DNA from: Niveispirillum sp. SYP-B3756
GTDB lineage: Bacteria > Pseudomonadota > Alphaproteobacteria > Azospirillales > Azospirillaceae
Direction: 5' to 3'
Length of the DNA stretch: 64,000 nucleotides
Assembly: GCF_009495745.1 (NCBI RefSeq)
Contig: NZ_WIDQ01000002.1
Coordinates: 496,001 to 560,000 of the forward strand
Below the pieces are notes generated by a model. That model made no database searches and was not told where the DNA came from. It worked only from the letters and a program-made list of their open reading frames with translations. Of the stretch, positions 37,809 through 46,934 are shown piece after piece (the stretch's first letter is position 1; every line of letters starts with the position of its first letter). The translations under genes were made by a program, and so were the position numbers.

Positions 37809-38477
37809 TCAGACCTTGCGGCACCAGGTCATGACGATATCCACCACCTGTTCCTTGCGCCGGGCGGCGGCTTCCTCCGACCCCAGCTCGTACCCGAAGA
37901 TGGTGGAGAAGGTGTAGCGGTTGGAGACATTATAGAAGCTGAGCGCACTGATGGTCATATGCAGTTCCACCGGATCAATATCCGGTCGGAACAGCCCCTC
38001 GGCCACGCCCTTGTCCAGAATGGCCTTCAGGCCTTGGATGACATGCTGGCTGCGGCGCTTGATCCCGTCGACATGGCCGATGAAGGCGCCGTGCAGGATA
38101 TTTTCATTCATCACCAGCCGGACAAATTCCGGGTTCTTGAAATGATGGTCGAAGGTCAGGCGGATATGGGCCTTCAACGCCTCTTCCGCGCCGACATCCA
38201 GGATGGGCAAGGCTGCTTCCGAATCACGGATGGCGATATATTCCTGTTCCAGCACGGCCTGATACAGCCCTTCCTTGGAACCGAAATGGTAATAGATCAT
38301 CCGCTTGGATGTGTCGGTCTTCTCCGCGATCTCATCGATGCGGGCCCCCATCAGGCCCTTGTCGGCGAATTCCCGGCGGGCCACGGCCAGGATATTGGCC
38401 TTGGTCTCATCAGCCTCGGCAGCGCGGGGATTGCGGGCCGGGGATGCCGATTTCGACTTGGGCGCCGGGGCGTTCAT
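37809..38477 (-). CDS. TetR/AcrR family transcriptional regulator
   Basis: 222 aa. The helix-turn-helix is at about 25-72 (TKANILAVARREFADKGLMG, IAEKTDTSKRMIYYHFGSKEGLY), the standard TetR pattern. The C-terminal half resembles regulators of aromatic and quinate pathways (SQHVIQGLKAILDKGVAEGLFR). A perfect operator-like dyad lies 74 bp beyond its stop, in front of the esterase gene. It is the only regulator among the quinate genes and so the best candidate to bind the two GTACGAA dyads. A hairpin (38503-38530) separates it from the DUF3237 gene. Confidence 0.9.
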   Translation of the reverse strand: MNAPAPKSKSASPARNPRAAEADETKANILAVARREFADKGLMGARIDEIAEKTDTSKRMIYYHFGSKEGLYQAVLEQEYIAIRDSEAALPILDVGAEEALKAHIRLTFDHHFKNPEFVRLVMNENILHGAFIGHVDGIKRRSQHVIQGLKAILDKGVAEGLFRPDIDPVELHMTISALSFYNVSNRYTFSTIFGYELGSEEAAARRKEQVVDIVMTWCRKV

Positions 38478-38502
38478 GGGAAGTCCGTTGGATGATGATC
38501 AT

Positions 38503-38530
38503 GCGGGGCCACAGGATAATGCGGCCCCGC
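38503..38530. terminator. Hairpin between DUF3237 gene and TetR gene
   Basis: An 8-bp GC-rich perfect stem (38503-38510 with 38523-38530) with a 12-base loop, 17 bases after the DUF3237 stop in the direction of transcription. No T tract on the transcribed side, so it may only attenuate. Confidence 0.4.
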
Positions 38531-38546
38531 GCGTTTTGAAGCGAAT

Positions 38547-39029
38547 TCAGCCTTTTGCGGCAAAGACGCTGATGATCACCGCCCCGCCGCCCGGCACGGG
38601 GCTGACCCGCCCGACGAAAACATGGCGGTTCAGCCATTCATATTTGCCGGCGGGCGCATGGAAGGCGGGGATGGTCATCAGGTAACGCGGGTCCGGCACC
38701 GACAGGCCCTTGTTATGGACGATGATGACCGCCCCATCATCGGTGCGCAGGGAATAGAGCGCATCCAGTTCCCGCACGCCATCGGGCCGATCCAGCTGCC
38801 AGTCGGCCCCGCCGGCCAACACCTCCCCCTTGATGCCCTCCCCTGTGAAGCTGCCACCGGTGATGGGGATGAAACGGCGCTTGCCATGGTCGCTGTCCCC
38901 CACCTCCACCGCCGGCGATATGGTGACGCGTGCCTGCAGCACCAGCCGCAGGGTGGGGCTGGGAACGGCTTCATAAGCCTGAACGCTGACGGGCCATAAC
39001 AGCATCAGCCAGAGCAACAGATATTTCAT
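38547..39029 (-). CDS. DUF3237 domain protein, secreted
   Basis: 160 aa. A signal peptide ends near residue 18 (WPVSVQAYE). The rest has the DUF3237 pattern: ITGGSFTGEGIKGEVLAGGADW near residue 52, LYSLRTDDGAVIIVHNKG near 90, and a final beta strand. The family has no established function but is common beside aromatic-ester and lignin-related genes. The ATG at 39029 follows GGGGGAAG. Here it lies between the TetR gene and the carboxylesterase. Confidence 0.82.
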   Translation of the reverse strand: MKYLLLWLMLLWPVSVQAYEAVPSPTLRLVLQARVTISPAVEVGDSDHGKRRFIPITGGSFTGEGIKGEVLAGGADWQLDRPDGVRELDALYSLRTDDGAVIIVHNKGLSVPDPRYLMTIPAFHAPAGKYEWLNRHVFVGRVSPVPGGGAVIISVFAAKG

Positions 39030-39048
39030 AGTGTTATCTTCCCCCCTC

Positions 39049-39195
39049 ATACCATGTCCCGGTGATCGCAACCGATCACCGGCCTCAAGCGCCGGCGCCA
39101 ACTCCGTTGGCTTGGCTTCACGCGGCATGGGCCGCGCGGCGGCGGTCGCCGCCGTACCAAATCCCGGTGAGTTTTCCTCACCGGGATTTGGTATC
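39049..39195 (-). repeat. Variable-hairpin repeat element, copy B
   Basis: Read leftwards: a 17-bp perfect stem (39155-39171 with 39177-39193), the conserved core of about 80 bases also found at 24593-24672, and a second hairpin (39059-39068 with 39073-39082, 10 bp). The ends are ATACCA and TTGGTAT. Its first stem starts right at the carboxylesterase stop codon, so it can act as that gene's terminator. Confidence 0.8.
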
Positions 39196-40774
39196 AATCA
39201 CGCACGCGCGATGGTGTGGCCGGGGATGGCGGCGGTGCCTCCCACCCGGCCAGCAGGTCCAAAGTGCTGTAACGTGGCCAATCCACCACCCGTACCTGTT
39301 CCCCCAGCTCCATCAGGCGCGGCCGTTTGGGATCGAACCGGGGCCAATCGGGGGCCGGCTTCCCGTCCCTGGCAAAGGATAGCAGCATGGTTTGCATCCG
39401 GGCAGCCAGTTCCAGATCGACCGGTTGCCAGTCGCGGGTACGGCGGAACAGGTTCAGCGCCTCCAGCGTGCCCAGCCAATAGGGCACGTCGCCCGTGTGA
39501 TAGGCCCCCACCGTGGCCGGGTCGTGATCGGCGAAACGGATACCGTCTGTATAGGGATGGCGGCGGGTGAACAGCCAGATATAGGCGGGCTGCTTCTGTG
39601 CCCGCGCCCATGCTGCGACCTGCCGGCCAACCGTGGCATCGCGCTGAATATCGCTGATGGCACGGGGGATATCCGCCGGCGCACTGACCGCATAGGCTTT
39701 CAGCAGCTTGTCGGCGACGCTGGGGAAGGCTTGTTTCACCAGTGCCTGAAAGGCCGGGATATCGCTGGCACGGCCCAGGCTGCGGAAGCTTTCATCGCGG
39801 GTGAAGCCGATCATCACCGGCACATCGCTGTGCCCGTTCCCCTGCATCGCCTGATCAGGCGGCAGGGGCAGCAGCTTGCCATCCAGCACGATGGGGGAGC
39901 GGCGGGGCAGCGATGTGGCAATGATCCGGTCCCCGGCGATGGCCCGCATATCGGCAAGGGAGCCCGACTTCAGCGCCTCTTGCAGGCGCTGACCGTCCGC
40001 TTCGGCTTCCGCCAGCGGCAGGGGTGGCAGCAGGGCGCCAAAGGGGCTGCCGCTCATCCCGACTGCGCGATGGAACAACCCCTTGGCCGCCGGGCTGGCC
40101 AGCAGCAGGCCGATGGACATGGAGCCGGCGGACTGCCCCACCAGCGTGACATTACCCGGATCGCCGCCAAAGCCGGCAATATTGTCGCGTACCCAGCGCA
40201 GCCCCTGGATTTGATCCATCAGGCCGTAATTGCCGGAATGCCCCCCGCCCTCCGCCGTCAGCTCAGGATGGGCAAGGAAACCCAGCGTGCCGACGCGGTA
40301 GGAAAGGGCGACATAGACCACCCCCTGCTTGGCCAGAAACTCCCCTGAATAATTGGGCATACTGGCAGAACCGACATTGAAGGCCCCGCCATAAATCCAC
40401 ACCATGACCGGATAGGGTTTGCCCGGCGGTGCCGGTTCTGCGGGGCCCCAGACATTCAGGTAAAGGCAATCCTCGCTGATCGCCTCATGCCCGAAATAAT
40501 GGTTGATGCTTGACCCGCGCATGGGCTGCAGGCACATGGGCGCGAACCGGTCAGCATGGAATGTACCTTTCCAGGGGGTAACCGGCTGCGGTGGACGCCA
40601 GCGTAGGTCACGCAGCGGCGGGGCGGCGAAGGGCACGCCCAGAAAGGCATTGACGCCGCTGTCCAGTACCTTGCCCTCGATCACCCCGCCCTCAACCTTT
40701 ACGGTCTGGGCGAATGCTGCCAGGGGCAGGCACAGGCAGGCAGCGCCCAATAACAGGCGCGACCAGATGGACAT
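39194..40774 (-). CDS. Carboxylesterase type B, secreted
   Basis: 526 aa with a signal peptide (LLLGAACLCLPLAAFAQ). EDCLYLNVW near residue 98 is the type-B signature 2, GGAFNVGS gives the oxyanion hole, and TLVGQSAGSMSIGLLL near 210 holds the nucleophilic Ser. The Glu and His of the triad should be in FTRDESF near 325 and GAYHTGDVPYW near 425. Members hydrolyse esters of hydroxycinnamates, feruloyl sugars and similar compounds. Standing directly upstream of the quinate enzymes in the same direction, it may release quinate or shikimate from esters such as chlorogenate. That is inference. Confidence 0.88.
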   Translation of the reverse strand: MSIWSRLLLGAACLCLPLAAFAQTVKVEGGVIEGKVLDSGVNAFLGVPFAAPPLRDLRWRPPQPVTPWKGTFHADRFAPMCLQPMRGSSINHYFGHEAISEDCLYLNVWGPAEPAPPGKPYPVMVWIYGGAFNVGSASMPNYSGEFLAKQGVVYVALSYRVGTLGFLAHPELTAEGGGHSGNYGLMDQIQGLRWVRDNIAGFGGDPGNVTLVGQSAGSMSIGLLLASPAAKGLFHRAVGMSGSPFGALLPPLPLAEAEADGQRLQEALKSGSLADMRAIAGDRIIATSLPRRSPIVLDGKLLPLPPDQAMQGNGHSDVPVMIGFTRDESFRSLGRASDIPAFQALVKQAFPSVADKLLKAYAVSAPADIPRAISDIQRDATVGRQVAAWARAQKQPAYIWLFTRRHPYTDGIRFADHDPATVGAYHTGDVPYWLGTLEALNLFRRTRDWQPVDLELAARMQTMLLSFARDGKPAPDWPRFDPKRPRLMELGEQVRVVDWPRYSTLDLLAGWEAPPPSPATPSRVRD

Positions 40775-40851
40775 GTTTCCTCCGTTATTCTGCTTTTCTG
40801 GGGTCTGTCCGGAAAGTTATCCCGCCTTCCGAAATCTTGCCCTTTCTCCAC

Positions 40852-40879
40852 CGTCATTCCCGCCTTCGCGGGAATGACG
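40852..40879. repeat. CGTCATTCCCGC hairpin repeat, copy 3 (short form)
   Basis: A single 12-bp perfect hairpin with a CTTC loop. The 3' flank TTAAGAGATTGGAAAAG resembles the flank of the copies at 50873 and 56634. It lies between quiC and the carboxylesterase. Confidence 0.85.
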
Positions 40880-40940
40880 GTTAAGAGATTGGAAAAGAAG
40901 TGAAAGTTCTTGGTTCCTACCGGCGCTGTTGCTGCGCCGT

Positions 40941-42833
40941 TCAGTAAACCGTGTCGGTGTTGAACCGGGATTGCGCCGCCAGCCGCATGGCGGCATTGGC
41001 GGCGCCATAGGCGTCATAGCCACGCCGTTCGACAAATTCGAAGAAGAAGCGCTTGGCGAAAGCGCGGGAATAGAGCTGGAAGAACTCCGCTTCCTCCGTC
41101 CGGTCATAAAGAATGTCGTGGGCCGCCAGTTTCTCCACCAGATCTGGGTCCAGGCCGAAGCGGGCCTCGATATCATCATAATAGTTGCGGGGAATGGGCA
41201 ACCGCTCCAACCCGCGTTCCTGCAACGCCCTGGCGGTGGCGAAAATGTCGCCGGTGGACAGGGCCACATGCTGCACACCCGCCCCCAGATAATGGTTGAG
41301 GAAGCGGGAGGTGAGCGTCTGTGCCGCGGCCGAGCCATTCAGCGTGACCCGGAAAGACCGGTCGGCATTTTCGATCGCCTGGCTATGGACGATGCCCAGC
41401 GGATCGGCGATTTCCAACTGCGGCGTCTTGGTCACGTCGAACAGGGCAAAATAATACAGCAGCCAGGACAGGAATTCCTCATACCCCATGGCCTGGGCGA
41501 TATGGTCGATCCGGATCAGGCCGGAGCCAACGACCGGGGCTTCGCTCAGGGGGACGAAATCATTGCGCCAGACCTGTTCCTGTGTGCCGTCTTCGATGAA
41601 ATAGATCAGGCTGCCACCCACCCCGCGCACGCAGGGAATATCCATCTCCCCCGGTCCCACGGCCTGGGCAAAGCGCGGGATGTGCAGGCTGTCGGCGCGG
41701 GCCAGGGCCGCCGGCACATCCCGCACCCGCAGCGCCAGCGCACAGACCGAGGCACCATGTACGATGGAATGGCTGTGGGCGAACCCCTCGGTTTCCCCAT
41801 TCACCACGATATTGATATCCCCCTGCCGCCAGCGGGTGACGGCCTTGCTGACATGCCGCCCCACGGGTTCAAACCCCATGCTGGCCAGCATGGTGCCCAG
41901 CGGCCCCGCCTCATCCTCCGTGGCGGCGAACTCGATGAATTCCACGCCGCGCACATCGATGCGCGGCGGCATGGTGGCGGGGCGTTTCAGCTTCGCCAGC
42001 GCCTCATCCTCCACCAGCTTCAAGGATCGATAGCCATCCAAGGCAATGCCGGAGGCTGACCCCGCCCGGAACCGGTCGTTGAAAATCTCCAGGGACAGCG
42101 GCCCGCGATAGCCGATGGCGATCAAGGCTTGCACATAATCGGTGATGGGAAGGTCGCCCTGGCCCGGCATGTTGCGGAAATGCCGGCTCCAATAAAGGTG
42201 ATCCATGTCCAGCCGGGGGGCATCGGCAATCTGCACGATGAACAGCTTGGCCGGGTCGATATCGCGGATGCTGTCGATGGGCACATTGCGCGCCAGCGAA
42301 TGGAAACTGTCCAGGATCAGGCCGATATGCGGGTGATTGGCGCGGTGGACGATATCCCAGGCATCCCGATGGTCATGCACATGCCGGCCCCAGGCCAGCG
42401 CCTCATACCCCACGCGCAGGCCGCGCGCGGCAGCAAGGTCACCCAGTTCCCGGAAATCATCAACGATGCGCCCGCGTTCCGGCAGGGATTGCGGGGAGAC
42501 GTTGGAGCAGACCAGCAGCAGATCGGTGCCCAGTTCCGCCATCACATCGAACTTGCGCAACATCCGCTCAAACGTCCGGGTGCGCAGCGTGCCGGGCATC
42601 CCTTCAAAATCGCGGAAGGGCTGGAACATGGTGATGCTCAGCCCCAGATCGGCGGCGATGCGCCGCACATCGGCCGGGCGGCCATCAAAGGTCAGCAGGT
42701 CATTCTCAAAGATTTCCACACCGGTGAAGCCGGCCGCTGCTGCCGCTTCCAGCTTGCCGGTCAGGGTACCGCTGATCGATACGGTGGCGATGGATTTGGC
42801 CAAGCCGCCGGCCGGCATATCCGCCCGTTCCAT
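40941..42833 (-). CDS. quiC: 3-dehydroshikimate dehydratase fused to an HPPD-like domain
   Basis: 630 aa. Residues 10-290 are a xylose-isomerase-like TIM barrel of the QuiC/AsbF type, which turns 3-dehydroshikimate into protocatechuate. Metal-binding residues sit in GYEALAWGRHVHDH near 140, LILDSFHSLA near 170, FIVQIADA near 200 and LSLEIFND near 250. Residues 300-630 form a vicinal-oxygen-chelate part like 4-hydroxyphenylpyruvate dioxygenase (HSIVHGASV, IDHIAQAMG, VQHVALSTGDI, FFFEFVERRGYD). This two-domain form is known from Pseudomonas QuiC1. It provides the last step from quinate to protocatechuate. A GTACGAA dyad lies 60 bp upstream. No protocatechuate dioxygenase is in the window. Confidence 0.9.
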   Translation of the reverse strand: MERADMPAGGLAKSIATVSISGTLTGKLEAAAAAGFTGVEIFENDLLTFDGRPADVRRIAADLGLSITMFQPFRDFEGMPGTLRTRTFERMLRKFDVMAELGTDLLLVCSNVSPQSLPERGRIVDDFRELGDLAAARGLRVGYEALAWGRHVHDHRDAWDIVHRANHPHIGLILDSFHSLARNVPIDSIRDIDPAKLFIVQIADAPRLDMDHLYWSRHFRNMPGQGDLPITDYVQALIAIGYRGPLSLEIFNDRFRAGSASGIALDGYRSLKLVEDEALAKLKRPATMPPRIDVRGVEFIEFAATEDEAGPLGTMLASMGFEPVGRHVSKAVTRWRQGDINIVVNGETEGFAHSHSIVHGASVCALALRVRDVPAALARADSLHIPRFAQAVGPGEMDIPCVRGVGGSLIYFIEDGTQEQVWRNDFVPLSEAPVVGSGLIRIDHIAQAMGYEEFLSWLLYYFALFDVTKTPQLEIADPLGIVHSQAIENADRSFRVTLNGSAAAQTLTSRFLNHYLGAGVQHVALSTGDIFATARALQERGLERLPIPRNYYDDIEARFGLDPDLVEKLAAHDILYDRTEEAEFFQLYSRAFAKRFFFEFVERRGYDAYGAANAAMRLAAQSRFNTDTVY

Positions 42834-42892
42834 GTCCCCTCCCTGTCTTGTCTGATGCTGATTGTCGGGTCGTGAAAGACGCGCCTTGACGT

Positions 42893-42910
42893 GAACGTAC
42901 TATTTCGTAC
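42893..42910. promoter_or_regulatory. GTACGAA dyad, probable TetR-family operator (site 2)
   Basis: On the minus strand GTACGAAATAGTACGTTC matches site 1 at 15 of 18 positions. It lies between the divergent quiC and aroQ genes, where one bound repressor could block both promoters. Confidence 0.65.
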
Positions 42911-42984
42911 ACATTCACGCAACGGCCAATCCCATGGCCTGATCCACGATAAACACATCGCCTTTGCCGGGCGCAGGGGGAAAC

Positions 42985-43449
42985 TTGCCAGACCCTGTGG
43001 AACGAAAGCCTGTTCACATCCTGAACGGCCCCAACCTCAATCTGCTGGGCACGCGGGAGCCGGAAAAATACGGCCACCGCACCCTGGCCGATATCGAAGA
43101 AAGCTGTCGTCAGCACGGGCAGGCGCTGGGCCTGTCGGTGCTGTGCCGGCAGAGCAACCATGAAGGGGTGCTGATTGACTGGATCCATGCCGCCCGCACA
43201 GAGGCGGCAGGGATCATCATCAATCCCGGTGCCTATACCCACAGCTCCATCGCCATCATGGATGCGCTGCTGGCCTGCGCCATCCCGGTGGTGGAGGTGC
43301 ATCTGACCAATATCCACCGGCGGGAAGCGTTCCGCCATCATTCCTATGTGTCGCTGGCGGCCACGGGTGTCATCTGCGGCCTTGGGGCCGACGGATATCT
43401 GGCCGCCCTCAGCTTTCTTGGCAACCGAAGGGGGAACAGCCCATCATGA
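42985..43449 (+). CDS. aroQ: 3-dehydroquinate dehydratase, type II
   Basis: 154 aa, family length. It converts 3-dehydroquinate to 3-dehydroshikimate. [20 protein letters not shown] is the type II signature with the catalytic Tyr; [27 protein letters not shown] (catalytic His) and [12 protein letters not shown] complete the site. The start is not ATG: TTG at 42985 has AGGGGG four bases upstream; GTG at 42997 and TTG at 42964 are alternatives. The stop overlaps the dehydrogenase by ATGA. In this operon it works in catabolism rather than chorismate synthesis. Confidence 0.93.
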   Translation: MPDPVERKPVHILNGPNLNLLGTREPEKYGHRTLADIEESCRQHGQALGLSVLCRQSNHEGVLIDWIHAARTEAAGIIINPGAYTHSSIAIMDALLACAIPVVEVHLTNIHRREAFRHHSYVSLAATGVICGLGADGYLAALSFLGNRRGNSPS

Positions 43450-44297
43450 GCGGGAAATCCATCCTCGCGGGCCTGATCGGATCGGGGATCCAGGCATCCC
43501 TGACGCCCCGGATGCATGAACAGGAAGGGGCCCGCCAGGGCCTGCGTTATGTTTATCGCCTGATCGATCTGAAGCCGCTGGGCCTTGACGTTTCAGACCT
43601 GCCGGACCTGCTGGCCGGGGCGGAGCGCTTCGGTTTCAACGGTCTGAACATCACCCATCCCTGCAAGCAGGCTATCATCCCGCTGCTGGATGAGCTGTCG
43701 CCGGAGGCAGCCGCCATCGGTGCCGTCAATACCGTCGTCCTGAAGGATGGCCGCAAGACGGGGCACAATACCGACTGGTGGGGCTTTGCGGAGGGGTTCC
43801 GCCGCGGCCTGCCCGATGCCGATCTGCGCCATGTGGTGCAGTTGGGAGCGGGTGGGGCCGGGGCCGCTGTTGGCTATGCGCTGCTGCGCCTGGGTGTGGA
43901 GCAGTTGTCCATCTTTGATGTGCAGATGGAGCGCGCCGCAGAACTGGCCAGCCGGTTGAACGGCCTGTTCGGTGAGGGCCGCGCCAAGGCCATATCAACA
44001 CCTGATACCGCCATTCCCCACGCCCATGGGCTGGTGAACACCACCCCGCGCGGCATGGCCGATTATCCGGGCCTGCCTGTGCGGGAGGAATTGCTGCGTC
44101 CCGACCTCTGGGTGGCGGAGATCGTTTATTTCCCCATCGAAACCGCCTTGCTGCGTGCGGCGCGGCAACGCGGCTGCCGTACCCTGGATGGCGGCGGCAT
44201 GGCCCTGTTCCAGGCCGTGGGCGCCTTCGGGCTTTTCACCGGCATGGAACCGAATGCCGATGACATGGGGGCCGATTTCAAGGCAATGCTGGGATAA
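43446..44297 (+). CDS. Quinate/shikimate dehydrogenase (NAD-type)
   Basis: 283 aa of the shikimate dehydrogenase family. [19 protein letters not shown] at the N-terminus and [14 protein letters not shown] near 68 (with the catalytic Lys) follow the pattern of catabolic quinate/shikimate dehydrogenases rather than biosynthetic AroE, which has N-V-T-x-P-x-K. NTDWWGF near 109 holds the catalytic Asp. In the Rossmann part, [10 protein letters not shown] is followed by a strand ending in IFDV. An Asp there favours NAD over NADP, where AroE has Asn-Arg-Thr. It oxidises quinate or shikimate to feed aroQ and quiC and is coupled to aroQ by a 4-bp overlap. Confidence 0.88.
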   Translation: MSGKSILAGLIGSGIQASLTPRMHEQEGARQGLRYVYRLIDLKPLGLDVSDLPDLLAGAERFGFNGLNITHPCKQAIIPLLDELSPEAAAIGAVNTVVLKDGRKTGHNTDWWGFAEGFRRGLPDADLRHVVQLGAGGAGAAVGYALLRLGVEQLSIFDVQMERAAELASRLNGLFGEGRAKAISTPDTAIPHAHGLVNTTPRGMADYPGLPVREELLRPDLWVAEIVYFPIETALLRAARQRGCRTLDGGGMALFQAVGAFGLFTGMEPNADDMGADFKAMLG

Positions 44298-44349
44298 ATC
44301 CTGCGACATGGCCCGATAGAAGGCCAGGCGCGGATCAGGGAGGAAAAGA

Positions 44350-45687
44350 ATGTTGAAGAAGCCGGACCCGGTGATGGACCGGGCCAGTGCGGCCTTTCAG
44401 GCGCGCGTCGCCGCCCTGGAAGCCGCCCCTATGGGGCTTACGCGCCTGACCGTGGTGCTGCTCTGCTTTGTCCTGAACCTGCTGGACGGGGTGGATGTGG
44501 TGCTGCTGACCTATGCGGCCCCCGTCATCGCCCAGGAATGGGGGTTGAAGGATGGGGCGCTGGGCATCGTGTTGACGGCCAGCCTGTTGGGCACGGCCTT
44601 CGGCTCCATGCTGATGGGGCCGCTGGCCGACATGATCGGCCGGCGCAAGGTGGTGCTGATCGCCATCAGCCTGATCGGGACCGGCATGTTACTGGCGGCC
44701 ACGACACATGACATGCTGATGCTGGCGATCTGGCGCGTGGTGACGGGGGTGGGGATTGGTGCCATCCTGGCCTCCATGGCGTCCATCACGTCGGAATTCT
44801 CCAACGCCAAACTGCGCAGCTTCTGGGTGGCTTTCCTGCAGGCGGGCTGGCCCATCGGTGCCATCATCACCGGCTTTGCCTCGGCCGTGCTGATCCAGGC
44901 CTATGGCTGGAAGCCGCTTTTCTTCGGTTCCGGCCTGCTGTCGGTTTTCATTCTGCCGCTGGTGGCCTGGTTGATGCCGGAATCCTTGCAGTTCCTGGCC
45001 AAGCAGGCGGCACCAGACCGGCTGGAGCGGATGAACCAGTTGCTGGTCAAGCTGGGCCAACCACCGCTGGCGGCGGCACCGCCGCTGCCGGAGAAGCGCG
45101 GCGTGAAGCTGTCAGCCCTGTTTGAAGGGCATCTGGCCCGTTCCACCCCCGCCTTGTGGCTGGGCATGACCATGGGCTGGGCCGGGCTTTATTTTCTGAT
45201 CAGCTGGATTCCGCGCATCGCGGTCAATGCCGGTCTGGCGCTGGATCAGGCCATCATGGCCGGTGCCACCTTCAATATTGGTGCCTTCATCGGCAGTGCC
45301 GGTATTGGCTTGCTGGCCACGCGCCTGCCGCTGAACCGGCTGATCCCCGTCTTTCTGGGCAGTGCCACGCTGCTGATGCTGCTGTTCGGTTGGGTTTCCA
45401 TGCCCATTGCTGCCACCTTTGCCACGATCCTGGGGCTGGGGGTGCTGGTGCAGGGTGGCTTCAACGCCTTTTACCCAACGGCAGCCCAGCTTTACCCCAC
45501 AGAAATCCGCACCACGGGCATCGGCACCGCCATGGCCGTGGGGCGCAGCGGTGCCATTCTGGGGCCGCTTGCAGCGGGCTATCTGATGGAAATCGGCACG
45601 GACCGGGGCCTGCTGTTCCTGATCTATGCCGTGCCGCTGGCCATCGCGGCAGCGGCGGCCTGGAGGGTGTCATCCAGGCCGGCATGA
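44350..45687 (+). CDS. MFS transporter, aromatic acid:H+ symporter type
   Basis: 445 aa with 12 predicted membrane segments. LNLLDGVDVVLLTYAAP near residue 42 carries the D-G-x-D motif of the AAHS family in segment 1, and GPLADMIGRRKVVLIA near 88 is the loop 2-3 motif. Family members import protocatechuate, hydroxybenzoate, quinate and shikimate. GGGAGGAAAAG precedes the ATG. As the last gene of the rightward quinate unit it is the likely inner-membrane importer. Confidence 0.9.
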   Translation: MLKKPDPVMDRASAAFQARVAALEAAPMGLTRLTVVLLCFVLNLLDGVDVVLLTYAAPVIAQEWGLKDGALGIVLTASLLGTAFGSMLMGPLADMIGRRKVVLIAISLIGTGMLLAATTHDMLMLAIWRVVTGVGIGAILASMASITSEFSNAKLRSFWVAFLQAGWPIGAIITGFASAVLIQAYGWKPLFFGSGLLSVFILPLVAWLMPESLQFLAKQAAPDRLERMNQLLVKLGQPPLAAAPPLPEKRGVKLSALFEGHLARSTPALWLGMTMGWAGLYFLISWIPRIAVNAGLALDQAIMAGATFNIGAFIGSAGIGLLATRLPLNRLIPVFLGSATLLMLLFGWVSMPIAATFATILGLGVLVQGGFNAFYPTAAQLYPTEIRTTGIGTAMAVGRSGAILGPLAAGYLMEIGTDRGLLFLIYAVPLAIAAAAAWRVSSRPA

Positions 45688-45784
45688 CAAGCAGCGATGC
45701 CAGCAAGGCGGATCGCCCGGTATGGCCCATATCAACGGGGGGTGATCTGCTTCTGATTATAAGAGCCCGTGGGTCATTACCCCC

Positions 45785-46552
45785 TTATCGCGGGGCCATG
45801 CGGATGGCGCCGTCCAGGCGGATGGTTTCACCATTGATCATGCTGTTGGCGATGATATGCAGGGCCAGGGCCGCATATTCATCTGGCTTGCCCAGGCGGG
45901 AGGGGAAGGGCACCTGTTTGCCCAGGCTGTCCTGGGCATCCTGCGGCAGGCCCAGCAGCATGGGCGTCAGGAAAATGCCGGGGGCGATGGTGGCCACACG
46001 GATGCCACTGCGCGCCAGTTCCCGCGCGGCGGGCAGGGTCAGGGCATGGACCCCGCCCTTGGACGCGGCATAGGCGGCCTGGCCCACCTGCCCTTCGAAC
46101 GCGGCGACGGAGGCGGTATTGATGATGACGCCCCGTTCGCCATCATCATTCACCGGGTCCAATCCGGCCATGCCGGCGGCGGCCAGCCGCAGCATGTTGA
46201 AGCTGCCGATCAGGTTCACCTCAATCACGCGGCGGAACAGGTCCAGATCATGCGGACCGTCGCGGCCCAGGATCTTGGCCGGCGGGGCGATGCCGGCACA
46301 GTTGATGGCGATGCGGGCAGGGCCATGGCTGGCCGCCGCCTCTGCCACCGCCTGCGCGGCACTGTCCGCGCTGGTGACGTCGCAGCGGATGGCGATACCG
46401 CCAATCTCCGTCGCCACCGTTGCCGCCGCATCCGGATTGATATCCAGCAGCGCCACCCTCACCCCGCGTGCCGCCAGCGCACGGGCGGTGGCCGCCCCCA
46501 GCCCGGACCCACCGCCAGAAATAAGGGCGGCGGTCTGTTCATTGATCTCCAT
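45785..46552 (-). CDS. SDR family oxidoreductase (3-hydroxyacyl-CoA dehydrogenase type II-like)
   Basis: 255 aa, classical [16 protein letters not shown] binds the nucleotide, and an Asp at the end of strand 2 (LLDINPD) favours [18 protein letters not shown] and YAASKG (Y-x3-K) form the catalytic site. The [16 protein letters not shown] context resembles 17-beta-HSD10-type 3-hydroxyacyl-CoA dehydrogenases, which would fit beta-oxidation of a CoA-bound side chain. It lies 15 bp after the ABM monooxygenase gene and is the third gene of that operon. Confidence 0.87.
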   Translation of the reverse strand: MEINEQTAALISGGGSGLGAATARALAARGVRVALLDINPDAAATVATEIGGIAIRCDVTSADSAAQAVAEAAASHGPARIAINCAGIAPPAKILGRDGPHDLDLFRRVIEVNLIGSFNMLRLAAAGMAGLDPVNDDGERGVIINTASVAAFEGQVGQAAYAASKGGVHALTLPAARELARSGIRVATIAPGIFLTPMLLGLPQDAQDSLGKQVPFPSRLGKPDEYAALALHIIANSMINGETIRLDGAIRMAPR

Positions 46553-46567
46553 GGTGCGTCCCCGGTT

Positions 46568-46912
46568 TCAGGCGGTAAAGAAATCGGCCCGTGCCTGCCC
46601 CTGTGGGTCATAGACGGGTTCGATTAGATCGACGCGATATTTGCGCGCGTCCGCTGCCGTCATGCCAGCCTTTTGCAGCAGCCCGACCATGGTGCTGTAG
46701 GCGGGGGCCGCGAAATGGGCGCGCAGGGCGGCCTCGTCGCGCCATTGCTCGAAGACATTCACCCGGGCGGGGTTCTTATGGTCGGCACCCCAGCTATATT
46801 CGACACAACCATCCTCCGCCAGCGCCTCTTCAATCAAGGGATCGGCTTCGGTCAGGAATTGCGCGCGCAGGGCAGGGGCCACGTCCAGCGTGGCCATGAT
46901 CACGATGGTCAT
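46568..46912 (-). CDS. Antibiotic biosynthesis monooxygenase (ABM/YgiN-like) protein
   Basis: 114 aa. The ferredoxin-like ABM fold is indicated by VIMATLDVAPALRAQF, the EDGCVEYSWG turn near 33, FEQWRDEAALRAHFAAPAY near 52, and the hydrophobic C-terminal strand. Such cofactor-free monooxygenases oxidise quinols or polyketide-like aromatics. The ATG at 46912 has AAGGAC upstream. It sits between the Rieske oxygenase and the SDR, both in the same direction. Confidence 0.85.
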   Translation of the reverse strand: MTIVIMATLDVAPALRAQFLTEADPLIEEALAEDGCVEYSWGADHKNPARVNVFEQWRDEAALRAHFAAPAYSTMVGLLQKAGMTAADARKYRVDLIEPVYDPQGQARADFFTA

Positions 46913-46934
46913 TTGCGGTCCTTGATAGGTTTTG

